From the NCBI GenBank assembly GCA_947652605.1, contig OX393577.1, positions 30,259,466 through 30,323,465 of the forward strand: a DNA stretch of 64,000 nt, in the 5' to 3' direction. The position numbers and the translations under genes were made by a program. This DNA is from Elmis aenea. Lineage: Eukaryota > Arthropoda > Insecta > Coleoptera > Elmidae. The notes below the pieces were generated by a model. It made no database searches. It was not told the DNA's origin and saw only the letters and a program-made list of their open reading frames with translations. Positions 1 through 14,236 of this stretch are shown in pieces (positions within the stretch are counted from its first letter, which is position 1; the number at the start of each line of letters is the position of its first letter).

Positions 1-625
1 CTGCAAAATAAGCGATTACAAAATTCGCGGAAGTACTTTCATTTTAATTTAATACGTTGTTGATTGGCTGTTATTATTTAGGAAAATTTGGACTTAAGAA
101 CTGTTCTGTATGAAAAAACTTAAGAAATAGTAATAAATCTTAAATATTATATTATCCTGTAACCTCTTCTACCAGTGGTGTCGAGGAAAACCTAAAATAA
201 ATGATAAATATACGTAAAATTATTAGCCTTCAATTAAATTTTTGAAGGTCCAATGGTTAATAGCAACAATTACCTTTTACCAAACTATAGTAACCTGAAG
301 TTTATGATTTTATAATTATTTTTCTCAAAGTACCAATTAACGACATTAATATTTCCGCAAAGTTTTACGTCGAAGACACAATACCACAAAAGTTGTTTAA
401 GTTTGCATTCTTATGTCAATCTACATAAAAAATAGGAGTCGGTATCAATTTTTGTTTCGTTTTTAAAGTTAAATGTAGTCGTTGATTATTATCAACATCT
501 GAATTCAAAAAATCTCTCACTATTACTTGTGCCAAGAGATTGTTCTCATGGTCTAGTTACACTTAATTTTTTTTTCGGAAAAAAAATCAACAAGTATTAA
601 GATGGCTGGTTAATTATACGACTTA

Positions 626-721
626 AAGCTAAGGCCGCACTGCGGGATGGTTGGCTGGAGGCGACGGCGTGTATCTACCATCTACCCTCCCGCCAACCAT
701 CCCGCAGTGCGGCCTTAGCTT
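626..721. mobile_element. Short hairpin element (MITE-like)
   Basis: Two near-perfect 30-bp inverted arms start AAGCTAAGGCCGCACTGCGG at 626 and read back from 721, separated by about 35 bp. The arms are GC-rich in an AT-rich background. TTAA lies at or beside both borders (623-626 and 720-723), which hints at a piggyBac-type target site, although the two borders differ by one base. There is no coding capacity. Confidence 0.6.
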
Positions 722-3700
722 AAGAGATCAGAACATCTGCTATGTGATTTTGATTTTACAACACAAAAAACGTTGAATATTTTTTTTATCCATCAAAATG
801 TCGAATATATATTTTAATGCCATGTTAAACGGTTTTACCGCAATTTAATACAATATAATTTTATTTGAATTACATATATATATATATATATTTATAAACA
901 AACGTGATAGTCAAGGTGGCAATGATATCTGGGACACCCTGTCCATACTGTTTGTATAGATCTGCTAAAAGCTAAATGAAAGATGATATTTACCATTAAG
1001 AAATAGCGTAATCACTGAAATAATTTTGTTAATTTATTTCAATCTGTTAGGTGGAAAGTTGCAGAATTATGTTAATAATTAATTAAATTATTTACACATT
1101 TATTTCCTGCATTAAACTAATGACAGTAATTAGCAGTAAATACATAACTTCAACCATTTTATTTACAACATAGAAAATTTACTTGTCATAAAAGAGGAAG
1201 TAAACCCTTTCAATAGAACTAAATTAACTTAACCAAATTTTCCAACAAATCTCACAATGACTGTTTTTGTATGCATTTTAAGACCGACTGAGATCGAAGA
1301 ATAATAAAAAAACGAGTTCTTACGCTGTAGTAAAATCTTCGCAATGCTTTAATGAATTTGTCACTTTATCAGCAAGTTGCATTCATAGTTTATGTCAGCT
1401 TTCTATAATGATAATCTAAATCAAATTCCCTTTTACCGTTAGGTGCTAAGGTTATTCTATGCTCTGTTCCTAATATTTTAACAAAGTGATAATAAACACT
1501 GAATTCGAATTTTTTGTGTATGTTAACAAACTTTCACGTTTAAAAATCTGTAATCTAACCTTAATTATAACCTGTACTAAAAACGAAATGACAATGTAAC
1601 ATAAAAATGAAAGAAGTATATTTAAGAATTGTTATTAAACAATAATTTCCGTTAATTTAATCGACTTGTTAATTACGGTATTGTTTATCTGTCGATCGTG
1701 TGCGTTATATTTGTCAATGAAACGCCGCCAATGTTTGTTCGGTATAGGTAATTAAACGGATAATAATAGCTTTTACTTGAAAAGTTGTTATTAAAGACAA
1801 TAACTGAAAAATGCCAGGGTTGGATAATATCTATTATTTCGTTGTTTTGGCTCAGTACCAAAAACTATTGTCATTATCGTCTACTATTTTTAACACAGCA
1901 TGCATCAACGAAAAGGTTATTTGTTACTTAAAGTTTTTACTGATAAAACTCTTTATTTATCGTTAAAGTTGCACAATTTCGTAAAATGTTTTTTAAGCAC
2001 TTTATCGTCACTGGAAAACTTCGATAATATTATTTTAATAATCATGCAAATTAACATATTGTTGTTTGGTACCACAAATTTTACAATAAAATCGTAGAAG
2101 TCTAGGATTTCAAACTGGCTTTGCTTGAGGTTCTAAAGATGTAATAAATTATTCTTATTACCATTATAATACTATATTTGGTTACTAATAGATCTTTTTG
2201 TTTATTGTTATTGCTATAGCGGAAAAGACACGCCCCAATATTTAATGACTTTTACACTAGAACTCCTGGTTATCGTTTCAATCTTAGTCCGGTTAGAATT
2301 TGAAAATTTCTTGTTAAATTCGATAAACATAGCATTTTATTGAAACTATGATAGAGTAAATTGGTTTTATAAGTAAATGAAATGTTAGCGTATGCTGTAC
2401 TTAAAGATATTGCTTAGGGCACCTAATCTATAATAGTTCTGTTTTCAACAGGCGGTCTAACATAATCTAGTCACCGTTTCAAGTCGCCATTATGACATCA
2501 ATAATTACCAACGTTTAGACACGAAAGTGAAAGGTTTGATATTTCTTTTCTAAAATTCATACATGTTATGCAAGTTGAGCAATTGTTCATTGCCACTGTG
2601 CGCATAAATTTGATTTTTTAACTAAACAATTAGGAAATAATTATTTATCTCAATCGTAAGGCAACATCAAAATTTATTTTTAATCGTTCATCAATTTTTA
2701 CTCAATTATTATTTTAATTTCAATTTGTCACACACAATTGTTTATTACTTTCTTTCAAAGTTATTAAAGAAAAGAGTGCCTCAAGTAAATACATCCTTGA
2801 AAAAGTGTATAAACATGTACTGGTTTTTAACAAAACTAAGTTACTTTTATTATAAATACGGCGCTTGTTGACCTCTTGACCTGCTATTAGCTATAGAAGG
2901 TGAATGTGTTCATAACTTTTTTTAGGGCTATTGCACATACATTCAAATTTTTAAAGCTAACATTAATTCCAAAATTTACGGACTGCTTCTTATGTAACTT
3001 GTAATTAGGGTAATTGTGCACATTAGTAACGTGGTGAACAGTAATGTGCACCGTCTATTTTTATTTCTAGTTATGTATGTAGTTGATATTTAATTTGCAT
3101 TTGCTCATATTAAAGGTCGTTCTCGTGCGTTTATGGAGGCGAACACATTAAACAAATTATATTGAAAAATAAATAGGCTTAACAGATTAACTTATACTTA
3201 TTTACTAATTAGGATTGGCAAAGTTAAAACTAATTTGATTAAAACTGCCGGATTAAGTAATACGTGTGTAAAATAAAACTTCCTAGATTTTTTACGTAAC
3301 TGTTATCACAAAACATGTATGAACTTAATCGTGTAAAATAGACACTTAACTAATAATACAATTTGAGTAACAAACAATGCATCATAACACATTTAACTCA
3401 ACGATTTTAAAGCGTAAAGTCTATCTCGGTAGTTATTAGCTTTTCCAATAATAAATCGTCATGTGTTATGTATGTTATAATGTTTTTGCAAGAGTAAGAA
3501 CGGGACGATTTGCTAACACTTAGCCGGTAGAACCAGTTAACACACGCAGACTAAATAAATCGCTACAATTAACCCGGTACTTGCAGTAACAGGAGGTTAA
3601 TTTAAAACGATTTTGTTGTAATACCACGGAAACGTTTTAGTTAGTTGAAGTAATTTCAAACACTCTAAAAACCACAACATATGCTTTAATAGTTTATAAG

Positions 3701-3772
3701 AAAAGGACGACCATCAAATACAACTTTTTTCTTATCATTTACAATACAAATTACGCGTTAGCTTACGTCAAA
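722..3772. other. AT-rich noncoding stretch
   Basis: I see no supportable gene. It holds a (TA)n run near 875-890 and an isolated transposon end at about 930-942 (GGGACACCCTGT), the same terminus as the foldback element at 34730-36116. Near 1421-1447 is a short motif (TCAAATTCCCTTTTACCG) that recurs in altered form near 27225. An 18-bp string (ACCTCTTGACCTGCTATT) near 2870 recurs exactly near 51908. The only open frame (1900-2097) looks random. Confidence 0.5.
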
Positions 3773-4096
3773 CAGTAGCGTAACTAGAACTCTTGAGCCC
3801 GCCCGCCCCTATGCCAAAAAAAATTCTTGGCCTCCCTGATTTACAAAGCAAAAAAATCTAGGATTCCCAAGTGCAAACTTATTGAACAATAATGGCTTTA
3901 GCCGGGCTGAATTAACTATTAAGCAATGCTTAGGGCACCAATGCGGAAGGAGGTACAACAAAAATTTTATGGACGACAAATTGTGAAGCAGTCTTTTTTT
4001 TCGGTCAACAAAGTTTAATAAGGGGTGTAATTTGGGGATTTGTTGCCTCAGTCTGGCCCTGTGCTTAGGGCATTAGATGGTCTTAATCCGGCTCTG
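3773..4096. mobile_element. hAT-type transposon relics
   Basis: The stretch begins CAGTAGCGTAACTAG, a common degenerate hAT terminus, and ends TTAATCCGGCTCTG, the reverse complement of another common hAT terminus (CAGAGCCGGATTAAG). The two ends do not match each other, so this is probably two fused or nested fragments. No flanking duplication was found. Confidence 0.4.
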
Positions 4097-6224
4097 CATT
4101 TTGGGATCAATTGCTTATGAGATTGTTTTTCGCCGGGATTTGTATTGGTGGACAAAAGAATAAATAACTGGATAATTTACAGACTGATAGACCCATAGGT
4201 AGACATACAAAACGAAATTACGCTAATAGTTTATGTTTATTCTAATTTACTCAGCTTACAGATCTGAATTATTTAATCATATACAAAAAAAAAGCGAGCC
4301 CTCTTTATATTATAAATAATATATTGTTTGACCTTTGCAAAGCTTTGTTATTGTGTAGTTCAAATGGCCCCCTATCTGCATCATATAATGTTTTACCGAG
4401 GCAATAATACCAATATTTTTTTTTTTAAATTAATGTTTTAATTTGTAAATCTAATTCAGCAGAACGTCTAAGACCCTTCTAGGACATACCTTCCATACCC
4501 ATATACTACTAAGCAGTGGTTAAAAATTCCATAAGTTAAAGATAAGCACTACTAATTTTATACTGAATTGAGTGTAAACTAACCAAATGTTGTAATAATT
4601 AGTTGCAAAGATGCTACATTAAAATCTTTAATTGAGTTGACAAAATGCGATTTTATTTCAGTTAAATATAACTAGTTTCGTTATGATTCTAAATATACCG
4701 TTATTACGGCCCAAAATTCTATTTAGGAATAACAATACTTTCAAGCATTATGTTTGAATATTTGGGTGACGCATACATTTCGAGTATCACGCTTGTCTGA
4801 TAATATTAGATGGGATCATCAAGATAAACGAACACGCCAGTCCAATGACACACTTTATGGGTGTATTTATGATAAAGTGTAAAGCGTAAGAGATATGTGG
4901 ACTATTTTGAGCTTTTGACTAATAATAATTAATTATTGACTAGATCCTACAATGCCATATACAAGTTTTTATTGTGTATATTATAGTCTTGTAACTGGAA
5001 TATTTACATGACTACCATACAAGCTCTAAATTAATGTTACATCTAAACTTCTAAACCTAATGGAAATTGAACCACAAACAATATTTATATGAACCATCAC
5101 ATCACTGTAGCATAAACGGTGAGGCTTGTAAAGAGTTAATAATTTATTTTTGTTTTTAAGTTTTGGTCATTTTGTTGTTCTAGTTAGCAATATAGTCGAG
5201 TTTTAGTATATCGATTACGGTACCTCCCACGAACTTTCTTCGGAAAAGGTAACAATACAAGACAGTAGTAATGTTTCGCTCGAACAAAACATTTTTGTGT
5301 TTTAATTGACATTTTCCTTCGTCATAGCACTTTCTAAAAGTTCCAGATGCATTTAATTTCTGCGCTACTATGAAACATATATTTATATATGCCAATGCAA
5401 ATTGTAGGTCCATTGTGTCTGAAGTGCATGAAGAAGGTGTGCGCCACAAAAAGTGATACCTACATACGATTGCAATGACATTTTGGTCTCGTCACCAATT
5501 ATTCTAATTTACATGTGTAAGTGATACTTCAAAAACCTTTCAAGAATATTTCTGCAATTACCTGACATTGCTTAATTTTTTTAAAAATAATTATTACTAA
5601 GTCACTATTTGTAATATAATGTTTTTTATACGCCATGTCTCCTGAAAAGATGCTTCTGCAAAACTCTAATTTTTAATGCCTGGTAGTTTCAATCGTTCTA
5701 AACTGATAAACTACAATTATTGTAAATGTATCATCTTCTATGTAATGTACGTAAGTTTAAAAATCATTCCGTGATTTAACTTTAAGCAACTTTAAGTAAA
5801 TTTAAGTAAATTATGGTGACAGAAAATACTTCATAGAAGTACATAATATGTATATTATATCACCATATCACCAAGAATATTTTTTATCTTTTATCTTTAA
5901 ACAGAAAAGTATCTATCTACATTGCAATATCTAACGTGATTCAAATTACAAATAATTAGCACTTAATTATTTTAATTAAATACCCAAGGCGAGCCTTTAA
6001 CATGAGCTTTGAGTGTTGTGTATACGATAGAAAAAATATTTTAATATTTCTTTATTAACCAACATAATTATTTCCGTACGGAAGTTATGGGTGGGTACGA
6101 CGGTACGAGTAAAGTGGTCCTTTTATCTACTTACTGGCGAGCATTAACCAGCCATTAACGGACTTCACTTTACACACCACTTACATTTATGGATCTTGTA
6201 AAAGCGCGAAATCACATATTTTAG
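4097..6224. other. AT-rich noncoding stretch
   Basis: No repeat ends or credible genes were seen. The open frame at 5180-5449 (minus) has no recognisable domain and lies in DNA of the same composition as its surroundings. Confidence 0.5.
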
Positions 6225-6232
6225 TACCCAAC

Positions 6233-7219
6233 TAGGGATTGTAATACCGGTAAACCGGTTTACCGGTTTACCGGTAAATCGCAAAAAAAGCTCTTCAAAT
6301 TTTACCGGTAATTTGCCAATTTTTTACCGGTAATTCCGGTAATTTTACAATATTTTTCCAATAATGATAAAAATCTAAATCAAATAATCAAAAAATAATA
6401 TTGACTTATTTTCAAGGAGAAAAAATAAGGGGACAATAGATACAAATGGAATGTGATTGTTTACTCACTTCTCTGTCAAATATCTCGCACGGTAATTTAT
6501 AAATAAATAGCTAACTATCGTCTTCTTATGGCAAACTTAGTCTACAAAACATTTTTCTTTTGGCGTTTTTGTGTATTCGCAACAATAGCCGAGATAATTA
6601 AGTTTAAAAATTTTGATCGATTTCGGTTTTTCCGTTAAATCACGCAAAACATGGAATTTTTAAACAAAACAAGATCTTGTTTAAAATACACTCCTAAATA
6701 GCTAACTTTTGTCCCATTTAACCCAACCTTGTATATTCATTATTTACGGAGATAGCAATAGTGTCCCATGGAAAAGAACACCCTGTGTACTCCTATTTGA
6801 TATTGAATTATATTATTATTATTATTATTACATAAAAAAATTTACGTTGATGGCTCTTAACTGATATATTGTATGAAACTGATTGTGATAGTTTAGGCTT
6901 TAACTATCCCAATCAGTTACATACTAAATAAATACATATATATTTTTTTAATATGGTTTTTGGAGTTTATCCGCGTAATATTAAAATTGGCTTGACGTTT
7001 CGGCAAGCTCTCCCTATAGGGATACGCGGATAAACTCCGAAAATTATAATAAAAATGTTAGTAACCGCGAAAATCTAAAAAAAAAAACAATTATAACTAT
7101 ATACAATATATGTACATATAATATTATGATTTAACGGTAAATTACCGGTAAACCGGTTTTGATCGATCATTTTACCGAATTACCGGTAATTCAAAAAGTC
7201 GGTAAATTTACAATCCCTA
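6233..7219. mobile_element. Non-autonomous hAT-like element with 8-bp target duplication
   Basis: The ends are TAGGGATTGTAA and TTACAATCCCTA, and the perfect 8-bp duplication TACCCAAC flanks it at 6225-6232 and 7220-7227. The subterminal DNA is packed with the palindrome ACCGGT in both orientations. No transposase frame is present. A second, truncated copy lies at 30472-30706. An 8-bp duplication is the hAT hallmark; the terminus itself is unusual, since most hAT ends begin with C. Confidence 0.8.
6957..7043. repeat. Cruciform-forming hairpin inside the hAT-like element
   Basis: The outer arms (GGAGTTTATCCGCGTA and its complement) enclose two smaller hairpins, GGCTTGACG...CAAGC and CCCTATAGGG. 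The same three-part arrangement is kept in the copy at 30597-30690, so it belongs to the family and is not a private insertion. Confidence 0.7.
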
Positions 7220-7227
7220 TACCCAAC

Positions 7228-10200
7228 GTGCTCTGAAGTGTAGACCAGCATCGATAATATTAAATATTTGTTTTAGATCCCGATGTGGTAATTCTATGCG
7301 TGGTAATTGATATTTTGTGTAAACATATCACATAATGGAAGTCAGATTCATTCACAGCTTTCTATTGCGTGTGACCTTGACCACTTGTAAATTAGTTTTT
7401 CGTTTTTATTTGTGGACAGTTTGTATTTAGTCGCGGTCGGCATTGTAAGTAGTACCACCAATTTGTTTATTGCTATATAATTTTAAAACACCACTAAAAA
7501 TAATTGCTTTCGAACTTCCATCTCATAAAAAATTTTGGTTAGTACGACAAATTAGTAAAACAAATTGAGTAATAAACTTAACAGCCGCTCGTAAGCTGTT
7601 AAGAAGTTTATTTCATAATAATTATTCATACACATTTAGTAGAGGACACTTTTTGTTTTGCTTCATAATGACCATTAAAATTAGCGACAACAACCGGACT
7701 GATAGGTCGAAGTATAAGTTTTTATTACAAAAAGAGATCCAGTTGAATGATATAAGATAAATCTTTAAACAAAAATTCGATGTTTATTGTCTCAACATTC
7801 TTAAGGAGATCTCGTGAATTAAAGTCAATTCCAGTTATTGGGATACCCTGGGTGTAGATGTAAGCTTATTTAGAATAGGCACTTTAAAAAAATGCACTCG
7901 TAGAAGCTACAATTACCAAAACATGCGATAGTTAAGAAGCTTTTTCTTTTAAGGAACCTTAATTTATTGTTGTATGTCTGCTGTAAAGTACGAAGTTAAT
8001 GAAGCGCTCATGAAATTAAGAATTACTCCTTCATTAGGTAATTGTCCGTCCTCAATGCCTTTAGCGTGAAATGTATAACTCGGTGCTTTATGTAATAAGC
8101 CGTTTTCAATGAACATGTGTGCACATAGGGTACTGAGACTAATTGTATATCGCAAATAACACACATCCGTCTTTTTCTTAATCAGTTGCCGTATAATTTA
8201 ATAGCCATAAGGGACTGACAAGAGCGAATGTGGCACATTCAGGTGTTTCGCTCGTTCGCCAAAGGTGTGTATAAGCAGTGACATAACCTTTAATATGTGA
8301 TCGACATACTTCCTCGAGTTTCACACCAAGAAATAGTTCGTTGTAAAATTTTCAACAATTTTAATTGCTAGCAGATATTAAAATACTCGACAAGGTGAAT
8401 GCGCTTATAATTATTTCAAATAATCACAAGCTATTAAACATTTTTAGGTACTTCAACTAATTAATCGAGTTGTTCTTTAGCAGAAAGCTATTAATTTATT
8501 TCGCTTATAATTTGTTTCTAGCCAGTAAGTACCCAACAAATTATGTTTCCGGTGATGTATTTAACAAATTAATAGTTAACTTTGGCACCTAATATAATTT
8601 CATTTAAACAAATTTGAAGTCTTGCACGGTATAATTACAGTTTAAAACAACAAGTTTTAAGGATATAAATTAAATAAAATATTTTTACATAAGGTAAAGG
8701 AAAAGAATCCGGATGCCGCTTTTTGCTTTACAGACCACACACTTTTACTTTTTTATGCAAAGTATTCCGATACATTTTTACGGTTTGTTGATTTGATTTA
8801 GCTAAACCAAGGCTTTTTCGTGTATAGTTACAGGCATAAAATATTAGAAAATTGTCATTAGATTAATAACACAGTGACCACTATAAATCAATGTGCTATA
8901 CCCTGTACCAATTTGCCCAAATTTGAAACCAAACAAATGTTAATCAATATTAGACACATCATATGTTTTAATAATTTTTGTACAACATTCTTTTCTTTTG
9001 TAAATTAAATATAATTTCTTCATTTTTCGAACACAAAATTTCATCAATTTAGTTTCACACCTGGTGAAATTTTACAAAGAAGGTTTTATGTTTGTTTATT
9101 TTTAAAACACACGGTCATTGTTATTAGTAGTACAACAACGAATGTTAGTGTCAACTTTTAGACCTTTGACAAAAGAAAAAAAAAACTACAAACAACTTAT
9201 CATAGAGGAATGGAAAGTGACTACAATTGCAACTTTTGCTTTTAATTAGTACCGGTAGTTGTACGTACACGTACGTCTTGATGTATAAGTAAATTGTTTA
9301 AACTCCTTGTAAAATTTTTTTTATTTAAGTATAGGTACATAAGCTGCTGAAAGTTTTAGTAATCTATAAAATTACACTAGCTGTACATAATTTTTAAATA
9401 TAAGCAGTCCATTTATTCTCCATTAAATTTCTCATTTACACATTTTCTCTCGAAATTATATCAATCCGCTAGAATTTTTCCTGTAATTTTTTTCGAAGAG
9501 GGTCTTATATAAATCAAGCATTTTAAACTAGCATTAGAAGAACTTGTGTTATAATAAGATGTAGGTATGTTTTAATTCGGTGTTTCGATCATATTGTTAT
9601 GGTCTCAAAGTTTAACTAACATATGAGCATCTTGGATTCGCTGTAAGCGTCAAATCAAAAGTGAGATGTAATTAATTTAAAAATCTAGTGCATTGATTCA
9701 GGCTATTTTCAACTTTAGGTACGCCGTACTAAACATACGGTAGCAACATAATTATCCTAATTCTGATTATGCGGATATTCGATTAACTGGATTAAATAAT
9801 GCACACTGAAATGTTTCCTAAATTATGAATAAAGTATGCTGCCATAAAAAATATAAGAATTTATGCTATTCAATGTGTATAAAAATTACAATTTTTTGAT
9901 TATAGGCGCTTTGTTATTTAAACTACCTACAACTGTTTAATGCGGATAAGCGGGTGAAACAAACCGATTATAGGTAAATTGTTCGAAATCAATTGCTTGA
10001 AAAAAAAAATCAAAGTTATGAATAGGCAATTCATTAAATATAAATTTTTATATTTTTGTAATTCATTAAGTGTAACGTATTAATACAATTTCATTACGAA
10101 GGTGGTGAACATATCGTAATAGACCCATTGGACCCAATTACTTTTCAAGAAACTTAAGAGTAATTTGAAAAATAAAAACAGCGAGACATAAGGAAAGGGT

Positions 10201-10276
10201 TAGGGTGCAGTTAGAAGTCTCACAACCTGTGTGATATAAGGTTAAAGAACCGGATCTACATAATCTCAACTAACAA
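7228..10276. other. AT-rich noncoding stretch
   Basis: No gene or clear repeat boundary was seen. TGACCTTGA at 7372-7380 is the reverse complement of TCAAGGTCA, the classical FTZ-F1/ERR half-site. One such 9-mer is expected by chance about every 130 kb when both strands are counted, so its presence is weak evidence. Confidence 0.45.
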
Positions 10277-10384
10277 ATTCGAGCAATTGATATTCGAGCA
10301 ATTGCTTTTCGAAGAACTTACATTTCGAGCAAAAGTTACCTTCGAGAAATGGATTTTCGAGCAATTGATTTCGAACAATTGCAG
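10277..10384 (+). repeat. Degenerate tandem repeat of TTCGAGCAATTGAT
   Basis: About seven imperfect units of 14-16 bp follow each other, each starting TTCGA(G/A) and most ending CAATTG. Spacing varies slightly and the middle units are the most diverged. It directly precedes the foldback at 10408-10676, so it may belong to the same mobile element. Confidence 0.65.
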
Positions 10385-10407
10385 GACTTTTCTATTCTTC
10401 AGTTTTC

Positions 10408-10676
10408 CTCGTAAAACCTACTGTTTTTAAGTAAAAAATAAAATAAGTAAACATGAACCATCAAATATTTCAATATAAAACGATTCATATTGGGTAGAAT
10501 AATTGACGGGTGTAATTCATTTTGACGTTTAGGCGGCGACAACGCTAAAACGCCCGTCAATTCTACCCAATAAACAAACCATGGCAACCACCAAAATGAA
10601 CAGTTTTATATTGGAATATTTGATGGATCAAGTTTACTTATTTTATTTTTTTGCTAAAAATGGTAGGTTTTATGAG
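10408..10676. mobile_element. Foldback element
   Basis: The outer arms start CTCGTAAAACCTA at 10409 and read back from 10676; inner arms (TTGGGTAGAAT, then GACGGG) read back from about 10572. The whole segment can form one long imperfect hairpin. It has no coding capacity, and the frame at 10399-10587 is a by-product. Confidence 0.6.
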
Positions 10677-13600
10677 AAACACTAAAGAATGAAAAAGTTT
10701 CTAAATAAATCAAGTTTTCAAAAAAATAATTTCAATTGCAAAATTTCAACCCACCAAAAAGATAAAAAACTAACAGGGTCACACTTTTCAGCCTCCTGTG
10801 AAAGTTGGAGATGATTAAAAATATTACTATAGGAAACCTTTTAATAAGTATAAAACATCTACCTAATATCATTCTCCTACATTTATCCAAATTTGAAAAA
10901 TAAAATAAAAACCTAATTTTACCGCTCCCCTTTAGGGGGTGTAACTCCGAAAGGAGACGCCTAAGGAAAAATTTTTATATGAAAGACCCCCCTTCATTTT
11001 CGATAGATAAGGAATCACCACCCGAATTTTTTTGCAATACTTAAGAAACACCCTGTATATGTTTATTTTGTCGGTATTTCGATAATTTATTTGATATTCA
11101 TCAATTTAGTATTCCATAAATGAAATTTTTGAGATGTCACTTGCTTACTTTACCAACTAAAGGTGACACAGTACTGCGGTTGAGAACTACTAGGTTAAAG
11201 TCATCATCATTATCTTGAAAGCTACAAATGTGACAAAAATTAATGCAACCGTGTTGTATACGATTCGTTATTGCACAACCACAACCGACTGAAAGTAAAC
11301 AACATAATTCCACACTTAAAAATGATCTAAACGTCATAATCTCTATGTGTACACGGTAAATCAGCAATTTGTTACGGAGTGTTAATGTGTACCTGGTGCT
11401 TTAACGTATAATTGTAACGGAACAGTAATTCAGAATGTATAATGGAAATACTGATTATCTTGTTGGCATTCAAATAGAATACAGCACCATTATTTTCATT
11501 GCTGCTTAGTTATAAGCAACTACATATTTGTCATCTTAAGATTTTAACATGTCTATCGTATGGCTTATGAAAAGCATACTCTTGTATTTTAGTTAACATA
11601 CGATTTGTTAAAATTTTGTAGTTTAAAGTACTATACATATACATATTTCCCCAAACGTTTAACGTATTCGTATTCGTTTTGTATTTTAATATTTATTACC
11701 TTCTACAACAGATAAATTTATTTTGTGGCTCATTTAAGATGTCCTCAACTTACAAACGTTTATGTCACAACATTTTACGAAGTAATTACAAAAATCATTA
11801 TAGTTTAATTATTTGTATCAACTGAACGTGTAAAACTCTATTGCCTGTCGGTTCTGATTGAATCCTAGTTCTCGCTATGTTTATTTATTTATGGACAAAA
11901 AGAATTTAATAGAAATGCTTTAAACGCAATTATTTACAACATTTATATTATGATGCCTTTTAGGTTAAATACAAGTTTTTACTACAAAATGTTACTATTA
12001 TTTAAATAAAGTAAAGTCATATAACCTTTATAAGTTTTAATCGGTGCTATAAATTATTAAACTGAAAATATTATTATCTTTAGGAAAATATATCGTATGT
12101 AAAGCAGTGACCATATTATTTATTTTTAGTTTTTTAATTAATTGTGAATTTAGTTACAACAGCCCAAAAAGGATTGTAATTTATCACACAACACTACTAA
12201 ATCACGATATATAATTATACGTCATGTGTATAATATTTAGGTAGAATAAGAGCTTTTCTAAGCAAAATGTGCCAATTTACATATAATTTGTTTCTTTACG
12301 CACACTTTCTCTAATATTTAAAATACCTTGGTCTTAGAAACAACAAAATAATAAATAAAAATACTTACCGACGGCGAACAAATTTTTAAATAGTTTCTAT
12401 AGAAGTAAGACTAATTAGTTATTGTTGCTAATATTATTTTTGAAGATGCTAAGTTTCAATAAAATAATATTTATCTCACGTTTTAATAAACTAATTTTTT
12501 ATACTTGTTAATCTTTTTTATACAATAACTTGATAAGTATGTGTATACCTATTACTGGCGTTGTTATTTACAATATCGGACATTGTTATTTTAACGAAAT
12601 TTGAATTATTTTATTTAAATATGCTTCTACGTATTTCATACTTTTATCACTTAATTAGAAAACATTTGGAGGCAAATTTTATTTTGTATTCGTTACTGCG
12701 ATATTTTTTGCAATTGGTATTAAATCAAAAAGGCAGCAATATACTTATAATAAAATCTCACGTAATCGTTTTTTACCAATAAATCAAGTACGGCTGTATA
12801 AAATATCGTTTATGCTTTACAGCATTAATTGATTTCTGTTGGAAATACAATCATGTATCTTCTCGTTATTAAAAAAGCACATTATGTTGTGATTACGAAA
12901 CAGTTTACTTGCTGATATTTTATGAATGGCATACGATGTGCTTGAGGATAAATTGCACATAGTAAGTGATTTATTTCGATTTCTGTTATGTAAGGCTATT
13001 TTAGAAAATGATCGATTTTATCATTCTGTAGGTCTCATCAATACTGCTGGGGCGAAAACAATTTAATTTACGTACTTTCAATAACTGTAATTTAATTTCT
13101 TTCAGCTGTTAGGTTACAACATTGTTCAAGTGTTTATTTAACTTTCATGTATGAAGAAAGTTTAATGATGATTTAAGGCGAATGGGGCTTGATATAAGAT
13201 GAAGCAATGTAAGCTTATTAGCCACAAATGTCAGATAATCTAGAAATCTGTGGAAATATTGCATTTGAAATTATTGGAAATTGGAGACAATATTTTTGCA
13301 TCGTTTACTGTGATTTCTATTTCGTTTAATTCTCGGGATATTATGACCATCTAAGTAAGTCGTACTTTCTAAATGAGAATAGAGGCTTAACAATGTATTT
13401 GAAGAATTAATAAAATTTGTGTGCGCCTGAAAAAAAATCTTTGACCGTTATTACAGAAATATGATATTGAACAATTATTAGCAGCACAATTATTAATCGC
13501 CAGTTTTATTCAGCGAGTTAACAATTTTTTTAACGTAAAAATTGTGTAGAGAAAATGAATCTATGTTATCTCTGTATATTTCTAAATTTTCTCCTATAGA

Positions 13601-14236
13601 TGCGAATTTGGAAGCGTACTTGCCACATTATGATTGCCCACACATACCGGAACTATAATTTCCGTGGCGATTTGTATTCGGAAATTTGCCTTTCTCAGAA
13701 AACCAGTTTATGGCATAATATTCCTGCATTGCAATATATAAAACTTTTTACGCATTGCTGATTGATTAGATATATCGTACGCACCATTTTAAATGCCATT
13801 AAAATTTTAGCTGCTTTAAGCAACAAACCTGATTTTTATTACCTCGGTTTAATAGGAAATTTATGGAAATTAGCACATTAGTTTGCTACAGATTTATAAG
13901 TATGTATATGTATTGCATGCTGTATGAAAATATTAGTAAATGCAACGCAGTAAAAATGTTAAACGTATGAAAATTATGCATTATGCCTTAAAAGGAGTAA
14001 CTCATGCAAATATTGTGACATATTTAAGACTGGAACTATAAAGAACCTTAAAATTTTCAGGCTGCTGCTTTATTAACATTTTAAAAAATCATTGTGGTTT
14101 TAAATGTATGTATGTAGGTACATTCGTTAATATATAAAGTGTACATACGTATAAAACAATGTTAGAGTTTTCATATTTATAGAAAATGTAGTTTAAATTA
14201 TTCTTTAAGAAACGGTGTCAATAAAGGTAGGTAGGT
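10677..14236. other. AT-rich noncoding stretch
   Basis: There is an isolated transposon end near 11043-11056 (AAACACCCTGTATA) and a slightly GC-richer patch around 10920-11010 that may belong to the same relic. Otherwise no gene, RNA or repeat boundary was recognised. Confidence 0.45.

Noticed and set aside
5180..5449. 89-codon minus-strand frame
   Set aside because: No signal peptide, domain or compositional difference from surrounding DNA; no splice context recognised.
7372..7380. FTZ-F1/ERR half-site TGACCTTGA
   Set aside because: A single 9-mer is expected by chance about once in two windows of this size; no clustered or conserved sites support it.
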